The notes beneath the pieces are model-generated. The model was not told the DNA's origin, searched no databases, and worked only from the letters and a program-made list of their open reading frames with translations. The position numbers were made by a program, and so were the translations under genes. A stretch of DNA of 64,000 nucleotides from Pseudomonas sp. S37 (lineage in GTDB: Bacteria; Pseudomonadota; Gammaproteobacteria; Pseudomonadales; Pseudomonadaceae). The DNA is taken from contig NZ_JACVZC010000008.1 in NCBI RefSeq assembly GCF_016658545.1, positions 43,486 through 107,485 of the forward strand, given 5' to 3'. This document shows, piece after piece, positions 28,651 to 41,842 of this stretch (the stretch's first letter is position 1; every line of letters begins with the position of its first letter).

Positions 28651-28741
28651 GGAGATACGCGTGGCGTGACCGACGACGATGCTGCGAAACAGCATAGCCG
28701 AAGCTTGCGACACGCCAGGCACACCACTGACCAGGCCGCTA

Positions 28742-29011
28742 TTAGCGACGCAGGCCCAGGCGACCGATCAGGGCGCTGTAACGAGTGGTGTCTTTGCCCT
28801 TCAGGTAGTCCAGCAGCTTACGACGCTGGTTAACCATACGGATCAGGCCACGACGGGAGTGGTGGTCTTTACCGTTGGCCTTGAAGTGGCCTTGCAGCTT
28901 GTTGATGTTCGCGGTCAGCAGAGCAACCTGAACTTCCGGGCTACCAGTGTCGCCAGCAGCTTGCTGGAAGTCGGTAACGATTTGAGCTTTTTCTTCAACG
29001 CTGAGGGCCAT
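28742..29011 (-). CDS. rpsO: 30S ribosomal protein S15
   Basis: 89 aa, the standard length. It begins [16 protein letters not shown] and carries the S15 signature [35 protein letters not shown] and [11 protein letters not shown]15 binds 16S rRNA early in 30S assembly. The ATG at 29011 is preceded by CAGGAG; longer in-frame starts are not conserved. Two small hairpins lie directly upstream and may be the S15 autoregulatory site. The rpsO-pnp order with about 250 bp between is the same as in E. coli. Confidence 0.97.
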   Translation of the reverse strand: MALSVEEKAQIVTDFQQAAGDTGSPEVQVALLTANINKLQGHFKANGKDHHSRRGLIRMVNQRRKLLDYLKGKDTTRYSALIGRLGLRR

Positions 29012-29033
29012 TTGGCTTCTCCTGATAACGGAT

Positions 29034-29072
29034 CCCGCAAGCGGGGTCCAATAGGCCAGGGACAAATCCCTG
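29034..29072 (-). promoter_or_regulatory. Two hairpins in the rpsO leader
   Basis: CAGGGA-TTTG-TCCCTG (29057-29072) and CCCGC-TT-GCGGG (29034-29045) lie in series 22 bp and more upstream of the rpsO ATG, ahead of AGGAG. S15 represses its own translation through leader structures in several bacteria. The fold here differs from the E. coli pseudoknot as far as can be seen by eye. Confidence 0.45.
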
Positions 29073-29158
29073 TATTAATAAAAAAGGAGTGACCGTGCCT
29101 ACTGACAGCCACCCTTGATTCCGTAGGGTTCGGCAACTGCCTTACCCTGCGGTTTCGG

Positions 29159-30076
29159 TCATTCCGACCGAATCAGCCGACGCGGCGCAATGCGCCCGTC
29201 TTCGCTCACTTCACCGATACCGATGAAGCGCGCATTGTGATCCTGTACCCGAACCATGCCAAATTGTGGCGCGTCCGGCGCGCGTACCGCCTGCCCATGC
29301 AGCCAGTAGAACGCACTGTGTTCGGACAAGCTGACCATTGGCCAGTCCTGCAAGCCGCTGTCCGATGGCATCAGGAAGCGATCGAGCGCTTCGTTGCCGC
29401 CTTCGGCGTGGGCCTGTTCGAGTTCCTCGAGGGTGACCGTTTGTGCCAGCGCGAAGGGCCCGGCCTGGGTCCTGCGCAACTCGGCGACATAGGCGCCGCA
29501 ACCAAGGGCCTCGCCAATATCCTCCACCAGGGTACGGATATAGGTGCCTTTGCTGCATCCTACGCTCAACCGTGCACGGGTGCCTTCGCACTCGAGCAAC
29601 TCCAAGCGGTTAATAGTAACAGAACGCGCCTCGCGCTCCACTACCTCTCCTGCACGTGCCAGCTTGTACAGCGGCTGGCCGTCACGCTTGAGCGCCGAGT
29701 ACATCGGCGGTATCTGGCTGATCGGGCCGCGAAAACGTGGCAGCAGCGCCTCGATGTCGGTGCGACCAACGGTCACCTCGCGGGTCCGCAGTACCTCACC
29801 TTCGGCGTCGCCGGTGTTGGTAGTCTGCCCCATCTGCATGACGGTTTCGTAGCCCTTGTCGGAATCGAGCAGGTACTGCGAAAACTTGGTCGCTTCGCCG
29901 AAGCACAGCGGCAGCACGCCGGTCGCCAACGGGTCGAGGCTACCGGTGTGGCCGGCCTTTTCCGCGTTAAGCAGCCAGCGCACTTTCTGCAGCGCGGCGT
30001 TGGAGGTGAAGCCCAGCGGCTTGTCGAGCAGGATGATGCCGCTGACGTTGCGGCGGATACGTTTGACCTGGGCCAC
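29159..30076 (-). CDS. truB: tRNA pseudouridine(55) synthase
   Basis: 305 aa. It converts U55 of the tRNA T-loop to pseudouridine. The catalytic aspartate is D48 in [16 protein letters not shown]; other blocks are [52 protein letters not shown] and [15 protein letters not shown]. The C-terminal PUA-like part ends [11 protein letters not shown]. It begins three bases after the rbfA stop within the nusA-infB operon, the same order as in E. coli. Confidence 0.96.
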   Translation of the reverse strand: MAQVKRIRRNVSGIILLDKPLGFTSNAALQKVRWLLNAEKAGHTGSLDPLATGVLPLCFGEATKFSQYLLDSDKGYETVMQMGQTTNTGDAEGEVLRTREVTVGRTDIEALLPRFRGPISQIPPMYSALKRDGQPLYKLARAGEVVEREARSVTINRLELLECEGTRARLSVGCSKGTYIRTLVEDIGEALGCGAYVAELRRTQAGPFALAQTVTLEELEQAHAEGGNEALDRFLMPSDSGLQDWPMVSLSEHSAFYWLHGQAVRAPDAPQFGMVRVQDHNARFIGIGEVSEDGRIAPRRLIRSE

Positions 30077-30079
30077 CGC

Positions 30080-30478
30080 TTACTCCTTGGTGTCCGGCTC
30101 GTCAGCTTCCTTGTGCTGGCGGTCTTCGGCCACTGCACGCTCGATCAACGCCGACAGGTGCACACCGCGGCTGACACTTTCATCGAAGTGGAAGTGCAGT
30201 TGCGGCACGCTGCGCAGTTGCATCGAGCGCCCCAGGTGCAAACGCAGGAAGCTGGCCGCGCTGTTCAGCGCCTTCAGCGACTGCTGCACGGCGTCCGGGG
30301 TTTCCTCGCCCATGACGGTGATGAACACCTTGGCATGGCCCAGGTCACGGCTGACGTCCACGGCGGTGATGGTCACCAGGCCGACACGCGGGTCCTTGAC
30401 TTCGCGGCGGATCAGCTCGGCCAGCTCGCGCTGCATCTGATCGCCAATACGTTGGGTACGGCTATATTCTTTGGCCAT
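30080..30478 (-). CDS. rbfA: 30S ribosome-binding factor A
   Basis: 132 aa. A KH-like 30S maturation factor, needed for 16S rRNA 5'-end processing and cold adaptation. Recognised by [47 protein letters not shown] and [25 protein letters not shown]. The start at 30478 opens the conserved MAKE motif; a longer frame upstream comes from the infB gap and is not conserved. It lies between infB and truB. Confidence 0.96.
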   Translation of the reverse strand: MAKEYSRTQRIGDQMQRELAELIRREVKDPRVGLVTITAVDVSRDLGHAKVFITVMGEETPDAVQQSLKALNSAASFLRLHLGRSMQLRSVPQLHFHFDESVSRGVHLSALIERAVAEDRQHKEADEPDTKE

Positions 30479-30594
30479 TCTTGCTACCTGTAACTTAAAG
30501 CGGCAAACGCCCGGACAGACCTGAGCCTGACCGGGCGCTACCTGAAGAGGTACCGCAAGCTGCCCTGCAGCGGGCGCTTGCGGCTTGCTCGCCC

Positions 30595-33123
30595 TTAAAG
30601 GGTACGAGCCACCTGGACTTTCTCGAAGACTTCGATCTTGTCGCCGACCTTGACGTCGTTGTAGCTCTTGACGCCAATACCGCACTCCATACCCGAACGC
30701 ACTTCGGAAGCGTCGTCCTTGAAGCGACGCAGCGATTCCAGTTCGCCTTCGAAGATCACAACGTCGTCGCGCAGTACGCGGATCGGACGGTTGCGGTACA
30801 CGGTACCCTCGATGACCATACAGCCAGCGATGGCGCCGAACTTCGGCGAACGGAACACGTCACGTACTTCGGCGACACCCAGGATGTTCTCGCGAACATC
30901 GCTGCCGAGCATACCGGTCAGGGCTTTCTTGACGTCTTCGATGATGTCGTAGATCACGTTGTAGTAACGCATATCCAGACCTTCCTGCTCGACGATCTTG
31001 CGCGCGCCGGCATCGGCACGCACGTTGAAGCCGAACAGTACTGCGTTCGAAGCCAGTGCCAGGTTGGCGTCGCTCTCGGTGATACCACCGACACCACCAC
31101 CAATCACGCGCACTTGCACTTCGTCGTTGCCCAGGCCGCCGAGCGAGCCCTGCAGTGCTTCCAGAGAACCGCGCACATCGGTCTTGAGAACGATGTTGAG
31201 GGTTTTCTTCTCTTCCTGACCCATGGTCTCGAAGATGTTTTCCAGCTTGCCGGCGTGAGCACGGGCCAGCTTGACCTCGCGGTATTTGCCTTGACGGAAC
31301 AGGGCAACTTCGCGGGCTTTCTTCTCGTCAGCCACCACCGACAGCTCGTCACCGGCTTCCGGGGTACCGTCCAGGCCGAGGATCTCGACCGGGATCGACG
31401 GGCCGGCTTCCTTCACAGGCTTGCCGTTCTCGTCGAGCATGGCACGTACACGGCCATAGTTGGAACCGCACAGGACCATGTCGCCCTGACGCAGGGTACC
31501 GTCCTGAACCAGGATGGTTGCCACTGGGCCACGGCCCTTGTCCAGGCGCGACTCGACCACAACGCCACGACCTGGAGCGGTCGGGGTAGCCTTCAGCTCA
31601 AGGATCTCGGCCTGCAGCAGAACGGCTTCGAGCAGTTCGTCTACACCGGTACCCATCTTCGCCGAAACCTTGACGAATGGCGTGTCACCACCCCAGTCCT
31701 CGGAGGTCACGCCTTCGACCGACAGCTCGTTACGGATGCGATCGAGGTCGGCACCCGGCTTGTCGATCTTGTTCACTGCAACAACCAGTGGAACGCCAGC
31801 TGCCTTGGCATGCTGCACCGCTTCACGGGTTTGCGGCATCACGCCGTCGTCCGCCGCCACCACCAGGATGACGATGTCGGTCGCCTTGGCACCACGGGCA
31901 CGCATCTGGGTAAACGCAGCGTGGCCTGGGGTATCGAGGAAGGTGACCATGCCGCGGTCGGTTTCCACGTGGTAGGCGCCGATGTGCTGGGTGATACCAC
32001 CGGCTTCGCCAGCAGCAACCTTGGCACGACGGATGTAGTCGAGCAGCGAGGTCTTGCCATGGTCAACGTGACCCATGACGGTAACCACCGGCGCGCGCGA
32101 CTCGGTCTGGCCTTCGAACTTCAGCGATTCGGCCAGGGAGTCTTCCAGGGCGGTATCGCTGACCAGGGTGACCTTGTGGCCCAGCTCTTCGGCGATCAGC
32201 TGAGCGGTTTCCTGGTCGAGTACCTGGTTGATGGTAACCGGGGTACCCATCTTGAACATGAACTTGACCACTTCAGCGCCCTTCACGGACATCTGGTTGG
32301 CCAGCTCGGAAACCGTGATGGTTTCGCCGATGGTCACGTCACGGATGACAGGACCGGTCGGGTTCTGGAAGCCGTGCTGGTTACGCTTTTTCAGCTTGCT
32401 CTTGCCACCACGACCGCGACGAGCGCCATCGCTCTCTTCGTCGGTAGTGCGCGGAGCGGCACGTGGCGTCGGCGCCTTTTCCTTCTCCTTCACCTTGACC
32501 TTGATCGACACACGAGGGGCCTCGCCACGACGACGGTCGTCATCACGGGTGCGGCTTTCGTTGCGACGGGTCTCGTCCTTCTTGCGCTCGGCAGCACGGG
32601 CTGCGGCGTCTTCGGACGCAGGTGCGTCAGCGACCACAGGGGCCGCTGCAGCAGCAGGGGCTGGCGCAGGCTTGGCGGCAGGCGCAGGGGCAGCAGCCGG
32701 GGCTTCGGCCGCCTGACGGCGAGCCTGTTCCTCGTTGCGCTGGCGAACTTCAGCTTCGACCTTGTCGCGAGCGGCATTTTCAGCCGCGCGGCGTTCTTCC
32801 AGCTCACGCTTCTGCTCAGCCTGGATTTCTTCCGGGCTGCGCTGAACGAAAACTTTCTTCTTGCGTACTTCTACGCTGATGCTCTTGCTACCGGCGACAC
32901 GCAGGGTGCTGGTGGTTTTGCGCTGCAAGGTAATCTTGCGCGGCTCTTCCGCCTTGCTCTTGTGGCTGCTTTTCAAATGAGTCAGCAGGGTCTGCTTCTC
33001 ATTGTCGGTCACTACCTGACCGGCGTCGGTGTGCGGCAGACCTGCCTCACGCATCTGCTGCAGCAGGCGCTCTACCGGTGCCTCGACCTCTTGGGCCAGT
33101 TCTTTCACCGTGACTTGCGTCAT
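30595..33123 (-). CDS. infB: Translation initiation factor IF-2
   Basis: 842 aa. GTPase that places initiator tRNA on the 30S subunit. Domain order: IF2_N ([24 protein letters not shown]), a long Ala/Arg/Glu-rich linker (about residues 85-250), a second IF2_N-like module ([27 protein letters not shown]), then the G domain with [10 protein letters not shown] (G1), DTPGHAAF (G3) and NKIDKPGAD (G4), and domains II-IV. The linker is coded in a strongly biased Ala/Pro run near residues 140-170, typical for IF-2. It follows nusA by 27 bp. Confidence 0.97.
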   Translation of the reverse strand: MTQVTVKELAQEVEAPVERLLQQMREAGLPHTDAGQVVTDNEKQTLLTHLKSSHKSKAEEPRKITLQRKTTSTLRVAGSKSISVEVRKKKVFVQRSPEEIQAEQKRELEERRAAENAARDKVEAEVRQRNEEQARRQAAEAPAAAPAPAAKPAPAPAAAAAPVVADAPASEDAAARAAERKKDETRRNESRTRDDDRRRGEAPRVSIKVKVKEKEKAPTPRAAPRTTDEESDGARRGRGGKSKLKKRNQHGFQNPTGPVIRDVTIGETITVSELANQMSVKGAEVVKFMFKMGTPVTINQVLDQETAQLIAEELGHKVTLVSDTALEDSLAESLKFEGQTESRAPVVTVMGHVDHGKTSLLDYIRRAKVAAGEAGGITQHIGAYHVETDRGMVTFLDTPGHAAFTQMRARGAKATDIVILVVAADDGVMPQTREAVQHAKAAGVPLVVAVNKIDKPGADLDRIRNELSVEGVTSEDWGGDTPFVKVSAKMGTGVDELLEAVLLQAEILELKATPTAPGRGVVVESRLDKGRGPVATILVQDGTLRQGDMVLCGSNYGRVRAMLDENGKPVKEAGPSIPVEILGLDGTPEAGDELSVVADEKKAREVALFRQGKYREVKLARAHAGKLENIFETMGQEEKKTLNIVLKTDVRGSLEALQGSLGGLGNDEVQVRVIGGGVGGITESDANLALASNAVLFGFNVRADAGARKIVEQEGLDMRYYNVIYDIIEDVKKALTGMLGSDVRENILGVAEVRDVFRSPKFGAIAGCMVIEGTVYRNRPIRVLRDDVVIFEGELESLRRFKDDASEVRSGMECGIGVKSYNDVKVGDKIEVFEKVQVARTL

Positions 33124-33150
33124 GCACTTCTCTCCTCAGGCCGCGCCTAA

Positions 33151-34632
33151 TTACTCGAACCAGTGGGCTCGGGCGGCCATGATCAACTTGCCGGCACGCT
33201 CTTCGTCGATGCCGTCGATGTCGAGCAGATCGTCGATCGACTGCTCGGCCAGGTCTTCGCGGTTAACCACGCCGCGCACCGCCAGTTCAGCCGCCAGGTC
33301 CTTGTCCATGCCCTCAAGGGAGAGCAGGTCTTCGGCCGGGTGGGCGTCTGCCAGTTTTTCTTCGGTAGCGATGGCCTTGGTCAACAAACGGTCCTTGGCT
33401 CGAGCGCGGAGCTCATTGACGATATCTTCGTCAAAGCCATCGATGTTGAGCATTTCTTCCAACGGTACGTAGGCAATTTCTTCGAGGCTGGTGAAGCCTT
33501 CGTCGACCAGCACTTGGGCCAGCTCCTCGTCGACTTCCAGTTCATCGATGAAGTTGCGCAGGATGTCACCGGTTTCGGCCTGTTGCTTGGCCTGAATGTC
33601 CTTCTCGGTCATCACGTTCAGTGTCCAGCCGGTCAGCTGACTGGCAAGACGAACGTTCTGACCGCCACGGCCAATGGCCTGGGCCAGGTTGTCCTCGGCG
33701 ACGGCGATGTCCATGGCATGGGCATCTTCATCAACGATGATCGCCGCGACTTCAGCCGGCGACATGGCGTTGATGACGAACTGCGCCGGGTTATCGTCCC
33801 ACAGGACGATATCCACACGCTCACCACCCAGCTCCCCGGATACGGCCTGGACGCGCGAACCACGCATGCCGATACAGGCACCTTGCGGGTCAATGCGCTT
33901 GTCCTTGGAGCGGACGGCGATCTTGGCTCGCGAACCCGGATCACGGGAAGCAGCCATGACTTCGATCAGGCCCTCGGCAATTTCCGGCACTTCAATGCGG
34001 AAAAGCTCGATCAGCATCTGTGGCGCAGTGCGCGACAGGATCAGCTGAGGGCCACGGTTTTCAGTGCGAATTTCCTTGAGCAGCGCACGCAGGCGCACGC
34101 CAACACGGAAGGTTTCGCGCGGAATGATGTCTTCGCGGGCCAGCAAGGCCTCGGCATTGTTGCCCAGGTCAACGATGACGTTGTCGCGGGTAACCTTTTT
34201 CACGGTACCGGAGATGATCTCGCCAACGCGTTCGCGGTAGGCATCGACCACCTGGGCGCGCTCGGCCTCACGGACCTTCTGCACGATGACCTGCTTGGCG
34301 GTCTGCGCGGCGATACGGCCGAACTCGATGGACTCGATCTTTTCTTCGATCACGTCACCGATTTTCGCTTCCGGGTGAGTGTCCTTGATCTTGTCCAGCC
34401 AGGTTTCGATCGCCGGATCGTCCAGGTCGTTTTCGTCGACCACGGTCCAGCGACGGAAAGTCTCGTAGCTACCGGTGTGGCGGTTGATTTCCACACGCAG
34501 GTCGACTTCGTCCTCAAAACGTTTTTTGGTTGCAGTGGCCAGGGCCACTTCCAGCGCTTCGAAAATGACGCCGGGCGGTACACCTTTTTCGTTGGATACC
34601 GATTCAACAACCAGCAGTACTTCTTTGCTCAT
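33151..34632 (-). CDS. nusA: Transcription termination/antitermination factor NusA
   Basis: 493 aa from the ATG at 34632 ([19 protein letters not shown]). It binds RNA polymerase and modulates pausing, intrinsic termination and antitermination. It has an N-terminal domain, an S1 domain ([28 protein letters not shown]), KH domains ([23 protein letters not shown] and ...[17 protein letters not shown]), and two C-terminal acidic helix-hairpin repeats ([19 protein letters not shown] and [20 protein letters not shown]). A longer start at 34653 adds seven unconserved residues. Terminators upstream of rimP could let NusA control its own operon. Confidence 0.97.
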   Translation of the reverse strand: MSKEVLLVVESVSNEKGVPPGVIFEALEVALATATKKRFEDEVDLRVEINRHTGSYETFRRWTVVDENDLDDPAIETWLDKIKDTHPEAKIGDVIEEKIESIEFGRIAAQTAKQVIVQKVREAERAQVVDAYRERVGEIISGTVKKVTRDNVIVDLGNNAEALLAREDIIPRETFRVGVRLRALLKEIRTENRGPQLILSRTAPQMLIELFRIEVPEIAEGLIEVMAASRDPGSRAKIAVRSKDKRIDPQGACIGMRGSRVQAVSGELGGERVDIVLWDDNPAQFVINAMSPAEVAAIIVDEDAHAMDIAVAEDNLAQAIGRGGQNVRLASQLTGWTLNVMTEKDIQAKQQAETGDILRNFIDELEVDEELAQVLVDEGFTSLEEIAYVPLEEMLNIDGFDEDIVNELRARAKDRLLTKAIATEEKLADAHPAEDLLSLEGMDKDLAAELAVRGVVNREDLAEQSIDDLLDIDGIDEERAGKLIMAARAHWFE

Positions 34633-34691
34633 CGTACGCCTCGCCTTGCGCAAGCCATTGGGCCCGGATAGTCCGCCGGGCCCGGCACGTC

Positions 34692-35150
34692 TCAGTCAAA
34701 ACTGGGAATAATATTGGCCTTGTCGATCGAGTCGATCGGCAGAAGGAATTCCTGGTTGTCCACCTGGACCACCACGTCCTGCTCCTCCACACCGCGGAGA
34801 AGGCCCTGGAAGTTACGACGACCCTCGAAGGGTGAGCGCAGCTTGATCTTCACTTGTTCGCCGGCATGCGAGGCAAACTGTTCCAGAGTGAACAGTGGGC
34901 GATCCATGCCTGGAGAAGACACCTCGAGGGTGTACTCACTGCTGATTGGATCTTCCACATCGAGAATGGCGCTGGCCTGACGGCTGACTGCTTCGCAGTC
35001 GTCCACCAGAATGCCGCCTTCCTTGTCGATGTAGATGCGCAGTACCGAATGCTTACCCTGGGAAACGAACTCGATCCCCCAGCACTGATAGCCCAGACCC
35101 TCGACAACCGGGGCCAACAAGGCCTGCAACTGTTCTAGCTTGCTCGACAC
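34692..35150 (-). CDS. rimP: Ribosome maturation factor RimP
   Basis: 152 aa from a GTG at 35150 ([21 protein letters not shown]), which has GGGGG five bases before it. Longer frames beginning at 35201 include an unconserved leader that would overlap the terminator hairpin. RimP assists 30S assembly. Conserved blocks are [36 protein letters not shown] and [16 protein letters not shown]. It is the first protein gene of the nusA-infB operon, and a strong terminator ends only 26 bp before its start codon. Confidence 0.95.
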   Translation of the reverse strand: MSSKLEQLQALLAPVVEGLGYQCWGIEFVSQGKHSVLRIYIDKEGGILVDDCEAVSRQASAILDVEDPISSEYTLEVSSPGMDRPLFTLEQFASHAGEQVKIKLRSPFEGRRNFQGLLRGVEEQDVVVQVDNQEFLLPIDSIDKANIIPSFD

Positions 35151-35175
35151 CTGAACCCCCTCGTGCATGCTGTGC

Positions 35176-35201
35176 AAATAAAAAATGGGCGAAGCGCCCA
35201 T
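35176..35201 (-). terminator. Terminator in the rimP leader
   Basis: On the minus strand ATGGGCG-CTT-CGCCCAT is followed by TTTTTATTTG. It lies immediately before the rimP ribosome site, so operon expression needs read-through. Confidence 0.88.
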
Positions 35202-35247
35202 CCCTGAAAGCGCCGTTGGACAACGACGCCGAAAACTGTTCGGTTAG

Positions 35248-35271
35248 CAAAAAGCCCCTGAAAAGGGGCTC
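35248..35271 (-). terminator. Terminator after tRNA-fMet
   Basis: Minus-strand AGCCCC-TTTTCA-GGGGCT followed by TTTTTGC, 10 bp past the tRNA 3' end. It would end the mature tRNA transcript but lies upstream of the whole rimP operon. Confidence 0.88.
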
Positions 35272-35280
35272 CGCTGAAGC

Positions 35281-35357
<77 letters not shown>

Positions 35358-35373
35358 ACAAAGCTGGGGCGAA

Positions 35374-35403
35374 AGTATAAGACCGAACCCTGTTGAGGGT
35401 CAA
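35374..35403 (-). promoter_or_regulatory. Promoter of tRNA-fMet (and possibly the rimP operon)
   Basis: Minus-strand TTGACC (35398-35403), an 18-bp spacer and TATACT (35374-35379) form a good sigma-70 promoter. It is followed by a GC-rich discriminator (TTCGCCCC), the type found at stringently controlled stable-RNA promoters. The predicted start is about 10 bp before the tRNA. Confidence 0.7.
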
Positions 35404-35420
35404 ACCTAAACCTTCACCTG

Positions 35421-35444
35421 CAAGAAAGCCCGCTAAAGCGGGCT
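35421..35444 (-). terminator. Terminator after tRNA-Leu
   Basis: Minus-strand AGCCCGCT-TT-AGCGGGCT followed by TTCTTG, 14 bp past the tRNA-Leu end. It separates the secG/tRNA-Leu transcript from tRNA-fMet. Confidence 0.85.
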
Positions 35445-35457
35445 CTCAAGCTTCAAT

Positions 35458-35543
35458 TGGTACCGAGAAGGGGACTCGAACCCCTACACCCTATGGGCAC
35501 AACCACCTCAAGGTTGCGTGTCTACCAATTCCACCACCTCGGC
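35458..35543 (-). tRNA. tRNA-Leu (GAG)
   Basis: 86 nt with encoded CCA and the long variable arm of class II tRNAs. The acceptor is GCCGAGG, the anticodon loop CTTGAGG (anticodon GAG) and the T arm GGGGTTCGAGTCCCC. It starts 21 bp past the secG stop, so it is probably processed from a tpiA-secG-tRNA-Leu transcript. Confidence 0.96.
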
Positions 35544-35564
35544 AATACTACTACTTGAAACCCG

Positions 35565-35963
35565 TTACTTCTGCTCTTGGGCCGGAGGAGGTACATCACC
35601 AGTGTTATTGGTGGTTTCGCTCTTCTGCTGCTGGAGCACCGGTACATCATCATTAACTGCCGGTTTCTGCGGCTCTTTCACTTCTAGCACCGCTGGATCT
35701 GGAAGACCTGCTTGGCTAAGCTGGTGAGCTTGTTGCTTCGCGAAGTATCCTAACCCAAGTGCTGTCAAAAAGAAAGTGGCAGCGAGTATAGCAGTTAATT
35801 TACTCAGGAACGTTGCAGAGCCTTGGCTCCCGAACACGGTATTAGAAGCACCCGCGCCGAAAGATGCACCTGCTTCAGCACCTTTACCCTGTTGCAACAG
35901 AACCAGCACTACAAGCGACAGCGCTGCCAACAGATGAAAAACAACGATGACTGTTTCCAGCAT
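35565..35963 (-). CDS. secG: Preprotein translocase subunit SecG
   Basis: 132 aa. It starts [57 protein letters not shown], the conserved first helix and cytoplasmic loop, followed by a second helix ([16 protein letters not shown]) and a Gln/Pro/Lys-rich C-terminal tail. SecG supports SecYEG-driven protein export in the inner membrane. The ATG at 35963 lies four bases after the tpiA stop, so the two are coupled. The longer in-frame start inside tpiA is not conserved. Confidence 0.96.
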   Translation of the reverse strand: MLETVIVVFHLLAALSLVVLVLLQQGKGAEAGASFGAGASNTVFGSQGSATFLSKLTAILAATFFLTALGLGYFAKQQAHQLSQAGLPDPAVLEVKEPQKPAVNDDVPVLQQQKSETTNNTGDVPPPAQEQK

Positions 35964-35967
35964 TTGT

Positions 35968-36723
35968 TCAGTTTCCTGCGGCGCGACAAATTGCACCGAA
36001 TTCGTCTGCGTTCAGGGAAGCCCCACCAATGAGACCCCCATCGATATCCGGCATGCCGAACAGTTCGGCCGCATTGGCCGCCTTCACGCTGCCGCCGTAG
36101 AGCAACTGCACCTTCGCAGCCACTTCAGCATCTTCTGCCGCCAGCTGGCCGCGGATGGCGGCGTGCACATCCTGGGCCTGCTGTGGCGTGGCCGTAAGGC
36201 CGGTGCCGATGGCCCATACAGGCTCATAGGCAATTACTGCATTGGCAAAAGCCTTAACACCGAATGCTTCGATGATACTGCTTAGTTGACGCCCGACAAC
36301 TTCGAGCGTTTTGCCTGCCTCGCGCTCTTCAAGGGTTTCCCCGATGCAAAGCACTGGCTTCAAACCTTTGGCCTGGGCCGCTGCAAACTTGCGATTGAGC
36401 ACTTCGTCGGTTTCGCCAATGATCTGGCGGCGCTCCGAGTGACCAATCAACACCAACTTGCAACCTGCTTCAACCAGCTGCTCGGGAGCAACTTCCCCGG
36501 TCAGCGCACCCTGTTCGGGTTGTACAGCAGAATTCTGTGCGCCGACAGTAATTTCTTTACCTGCCAGGCCATCAACCACTTGATTGATGAACAGGGCCGG
36601 TGGAAATACTGCGACTTCCACTCCGCTCGGCAAGGCGAGATTGCTCAAGCCTTCGGTCAGCTCAGCGACGCTAGCGCGGGTACCGTGCATCTTCCAGTTA
36701 CCAGCTACCATAGGGCGACGCAT
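35968..36723 (-). CDS. tpiA: Triosephosphate isomerase
   Basis: 251 aa TIM-barrel enzyme interconverting dihydroxyacetone phosphate and glyceraldehyde-3-phosphate. Catalytic residues are visible: N9 and K11 in AGNWKMHG, H95 in LIGHSERR and E167 in [11 protein letters not shown] (the signature with the flexible loop). The phosphate-binding GGS lies near the end ([12 protein letters not shown]). It begins 66 bp after the glmM stop and is followed closely by secG, the same neighbours as in E. coli and PAO1. Confidence 0.97.
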   Translation of the reverse strand: MRRPMVAGNWKMHGTRASVAELTEGLSNLALPSGVEVAVFPPALFINQVVDGLAGKEITVGAQNSAVQPEQGALTGEVAPEQLVEAGCKLVLIGHSERRQIIGETDEVLNRKFAAAQAKGLKPVLCIGETLEEREAGKTLEVVGRQLSSIIEAFGVKAFANAVIAYEPVWAIGTGLTATPQQAQDVHAAIRGQLAAEDAEVAAKVQLLYGGSVKAANAAELFGMPDIDGGLIGGASLNADEFGAICRAAGN

Positions 36724-36788
36724 GCTTTACCTCGTCGGTCAAAGTGGGCGCAGATCTTACCCAACCAGATCTGCGCTGGCAAGCGCCT

Positions 36789-38129
36789 TCAGACACAAAC
36801 TTCGCTGACCAGTTTGGCCAGTGCTTCCGCATGGCCGCGTACCTGGGTTTCGTCTTCACCCTCGACCATGACCCGCACCAGCGGCTCGGTGCCGGATTTG
36901 CGCAACAGCACACGCCCACGACCGGCCAGTGCCTCGGTGACCTTGGCGCTGGCTTCCTTGACTGCCGGGTGCTCCAGCGGGTCGACCTTGCTCGCCCCGA
37001 AGCGCACATTGATCAGCACCTGCGGGCACTTGCGCAGGGCCTGACGGGCCTGGGACAGGGTCTCGCCACGGCGCTTGAGCGCCATCAGTACCTGCAGCGC
37101 AGCGATGATCGCGTCACCGGTGGTGGTGTGGTTGCAGCACACGACGTGGCCAGAGTTTTCACCACCGATCAGCCACTCACGCTCCAGCAGCTCGGCCATG
37201 ACGTAACGGTCGCCGACCTTGGCCCGCACAAACGGGATATCCAGGTCTTTCAGCGCAAGCTCAAGGCCCAGGTTGCTCATGAGCGTACCCACCACCCCGC
37301 CCTGCAGCTTCCCACGTTCATGCAGATCGCGGGCGATGATGAACAGCAGTTCGTCACCATCGACGATGGCGCCAGTGTGGTCGACCATCAGCACGCGATC
37401 GCCGTCACCGTCGAAGGCGATACCGAGGTCGGCATGGCCTACCAGCACGGCAGCCTGCAGCGATTCGATATGGGTCGAGCCGCAGCCTTCGTTGATGTTC
37501 AGGCCGTCCGGCTGGGCATGCAGCACCGTAACGTCGGCACCCAGTTCGCGGAATACGCTTGGCGCGACCTTGTAGGTAGCGCCATGGGCGCAATCAACCA
37601 CCAGCTTGAGGCCTTCGAAGCTGGTGCTGCTCGGTACGCTGCTCTTGCAGAACTCGATGTAGCGGCCCGCGGCATCGTTGATGCGCGAAACCTTGCCCAG
37701 CTTGCTCGACTCGACAACGGTCATCGGCTGGTCGAGCAGTTCCTCGATCATCAGCTCGACTTCATCCGGCAGCTTGGTGCCCTGGCCCGAGAAGAACTTG
37801 ATGCCGTTGTCGTCGTGCGGGTTGTGCGAGGCACTGATGACGATACCGGCCTCAGCATGGAAGGTACGCGTCAGGTAGGCGATGGCTGGTGTCGGCATCG
37901 GCCCCAGCAGCATCACATCGGCACCTGCCGCCGACAGGCCGGCTTCGAGGGCGGACTCGAACATGTAGCCCGAAATACGCGTGTCCTTGCCTACCAGTAC
38001 CCGACAGTGGCCCAGCTTGCGGAAGGCCATGCCGGCCGCCCAGCCAAGCTTCAGCATGAAGTCCGGTGTGATCGGGTATTCGCCGACGCGGCCACGAATG
38101 CCGTCGGTACCAAAGTATTTTCTGCTCAT
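36789..38129 (-). CDS. glmM: Phosphoglucosamine mutase
   Basis: 446 aa. It converts glucosamine-6-phosphate to glucosamine-1-phosphate for peptidoglycan and LPS. Visible: FGTDGIRG at the N terminus, the phosphoserine S101 in [14 protein letters not shown], the metal-binding DGDGDR loop ([13 protein letters not shown]) and GGENSGH. The length and the Ser-Asp-Asp arrangement match GlmM rather than the longer phosphomannomutase AlgC. It follows folP by 16 bp and is part of the rlmE-ftsH-folP-glmM cluster conserved across gamma-proteobacteria. Confidence 0.97.
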   Translation of the reverse strand: MSRKYFGTDGIRGRVGEYPITPDFMLKLGWAAGMAFRKLGHCRVLVGKDTRISGYMFESALEAGLSAAGADVMLLGPMPTPAIAYLTRTFHAEAGIVISASHNPHDDNGIKFFSGQGTKLPDEVELMIEELLDQPMTVVESSKLGKVSRINDAAGRYIEFCKSSVPSSTSFEGLKLVVDCAHGATYKVAPSVFRELGADVTVLHAQPDGLNINEGCGSTHIESLQAAVLVGHADLGIAFDGDGDRVLMVDHTGAIVDGDELLFIIARDLHERGKLQGGVVGTLMSNLGLELALKDLDIPFVRAKVGDRYVMAELLEREWLIGGENSGHVVCCNHTTTGDAIIAALQVLMALKRRGETLSQARQALRKCPQVLINVRFGASKVDPLEHPAVKEASAKVTEALAGRGRVLLRKSGTEPLVRVMVEGEDETQVRGHAEALAKLVSEVCV

Positions 38130-38145
38130 AGGGACTCCAATGTTC

Positions 38146-38997
38146 TTATTCGGCGTTTTGCACTGCAGCGATCATGCGCACGACATCGACAGTTTCGGCC
38201 ACGTCATGGACACGCAGGATGCTCGCGCCCTTGGTCATGGCCAAGGCTGCCAGCGCCAGGCTGCCGTACAAGCGCTCACCAACCGGACGTTCCAGCGTCA
38301 GGCCGATCATGCTCTTTCGTGAAACACCCACCAGCAGCGGGCGCCCAAGGCGATAGAGCGCTTCCATGTGTTTGAACAGGCTCAGGTTGTGCGCCAGCGT
38401 CTTGGCGAAACCGAAGCCCGGGTCAAGGATGATGCGTTCCGCCGGGATGCCTGCCGATGCGCAAGCGGCCATACGCTGTTCAAGATAGCGCGCAACGTCG
38501 GCCGTCACATCGTCGTAATGCGGATCGTCCTGCATGTTGCCCGGCTCGCCACGCATATGCATCAGGCACACCGGCAGGCCGGTAGCGGCAGCAGCATCCA
38601 GGGCGCCATCACGCTCCAGGCCACGCACGTCGTTGATCAGCCCGGCACCAAGGCGCGCAGACTCCCGCATGACGGCTGGCGTCGAGGTATCGACCGAGAT
38701 GACCACATCGAGACGGCTGTTGATTGCCTCGACCATGGGCGCCACGCGCTCCAGCTCTTCGGTCACCGAAACGGCACGTGCCCCCGGGCGGGTGGATTCG
38801 CCACCGATGTCGATCAGCGTGGCGCCAGCGGCAGCCATCGCCTCGGCATGGCGCAAGGCCTCGTCGCGCTGGTTGAAGCGCCCGCCATCGGAGAAGGAAT
38901 CGGGGGTGATATTGAGAATACCCATGACATGGGTACGTGACAAATCAAGAACCCGGTTGCCGCAAGGCAACCGGGTCGGGTACTGCACTGAGCTCAT
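38146..38997 (-). CDS. folP: Dihydropteroate synthase
   Basis: 283 aa. It condenses hydroxymethyl-dihydropterin pyrophosphate (the FolK product) with p-aminobenzoate; it is the sulfonamide target. Signatures are [15 protein letters not shown] and [11 protein letters not shown], followed by [25 protein letters not shown] and GVSRKSMIG. The start at 38997 lies eight bases after the ftsH stop. FtsH-folP-glmM is a standard gamma-proteobacterial gene order. Confidence 0.96.
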   Translation of the reverse strand: MSSVQYPTRLPCGNRVLDLSRTHVMGILNITPDSFSDGGRFNQRDEALRHAEAMAAAGATLIDIGGESTRPGARAVSVTEELERVAPMVEAINSRLDVVISVDTSTPAVMRESARLGAGLINDVRGLERDGALDAAAATGLPVCLMHMRGEPGNMQDDPHYDDVTADVARYLEQRMAACASAGIPAERIILDPGFGFAKTLAHNLSLFKHMEALYRLGRPLLVGVSRKSMIGLTLERPVGERLYGSLALAALAMTKGASILRVHDVAETVDVVRMIAAVQNAE

Positions 38998-39005
38998 AGA
39001 TGCCC

Positions 39006-40919
<1,914 letters not shown>

Positions 40920-41113
40920 TTCGCTACCCTCTGAGGCCGGCGCACGACGCAGCCGTGCCTCGCATGATATTCATCGCCCTAACTTACTACATTACCTACG
41001 CAGCCGCAGGCACCGTCTGTAACCCTTTGTGAAAGCTAGACTACACGAAGTTCGGACGATCCTGACGCGGTGGCCGATTGGAAATAACTATCAGCCACCA
41101 CGCTTCACGCCTT

Positions 41114-41740
41114 TCAAGCGCCTTTGAAACCTTTGCCCAACAAGTACTGCTCACGCGAACGATCCCGCGAAGAGGACGGCTTGCGCATCTGCACCTTGTC
41201 GAACTTGGTGCGCACATCCTTCAGGTACATGTCGAAGCCTTCACCCTGGAAGATCTTGATCAGGAAATCACCGCCAGGCTTCAACACGCGGGTTGCCAGG
41301 TCCAGGGCCAGCTCGCAGAGGAACATGGCGCGCGGCATGTCCACTTCGGGCGTACCACTCATATTGGGGGCCATGTCGGAAATCACAAGGTCTACATGAG
41401 AATCGCCGACCGCCTGCAGAATCTGCTGCAGCACGGCGTCATCGGTGAAGTCGCCCTGAATGAAGGTCACGTCAGGGATCGAGTCCATTTCCAGGATGTC
41501 GGAAGCGATCAGGCGGCCCTGGCCACCAATCAGACGACTGGTCACCTGCGACCAGCCCCCAGGGGCCGCGCCAAGGTCGATTACACTCATGCCGGGGCGA
41601 ATCAGGCGGTCTTTCTCCTGGATCTCCAGCAGTTTGTAGCTCGCACGCGAGCGGTAGCCATCCTTCTGTGCCTGTTTCACAAAAGGATCGTTGAAATGCT
41701 CGCGCAGCCAGTTTGCGCTGCTTTTGGAACGTTGTACCAC
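41114..41740 (-). CDS. rlmE: 23S rRNA (U2552) 2'-O-methyltransferase RlmE (FtsJ)
   Basis: 208 aa. It methylates U2552 of 23S rRNA late in 50S assembly. The catalytic K-D-K triad is at K36, D122 and K162; the SAM loop is [11 protein letters not shown] (55-65), and SDMAPNMSG follows. It lies upstream of ftsH (193-bp gap) on the same strand, as in most gamma-proteobacteria. It is divergent from yhbY across a 102-bp gap. Confidence 0.96.
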   Translation of the reverse strand: MVQRSKSSANWLREHFNDPFVKQAQKDGYRSRASYKLLEIQEKDRLIRPGMSVIDLGAAPGGWSQVTSRLIGGQGRLIASDILEMDSIPDVTFIQGDFTDDAVLQQILQAVGDSHVDLVISDMAPNMSGTPEVDMPRAMFLCELALDLATRVLKPGGDFLIKIFQGEGFDMYLKDVRTKFDKVQMRKPSSSRDRSREQYLLGKGFKGA

Positions 41741-41842
41741 GGGGCACCTCGATGATATGCGTCGTGATTGACTGGGCGGAGCCGGTGGCCCTCGGGTAAA
41801 ATGCCGGTCAATTTTACAGAATCAGACGGAAAGGGTCAGATT

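Noticed and set aside
31114..33150. A 678-codon frame antisense to infB
   Set aside because: Shadow frame without any recognisable domain.
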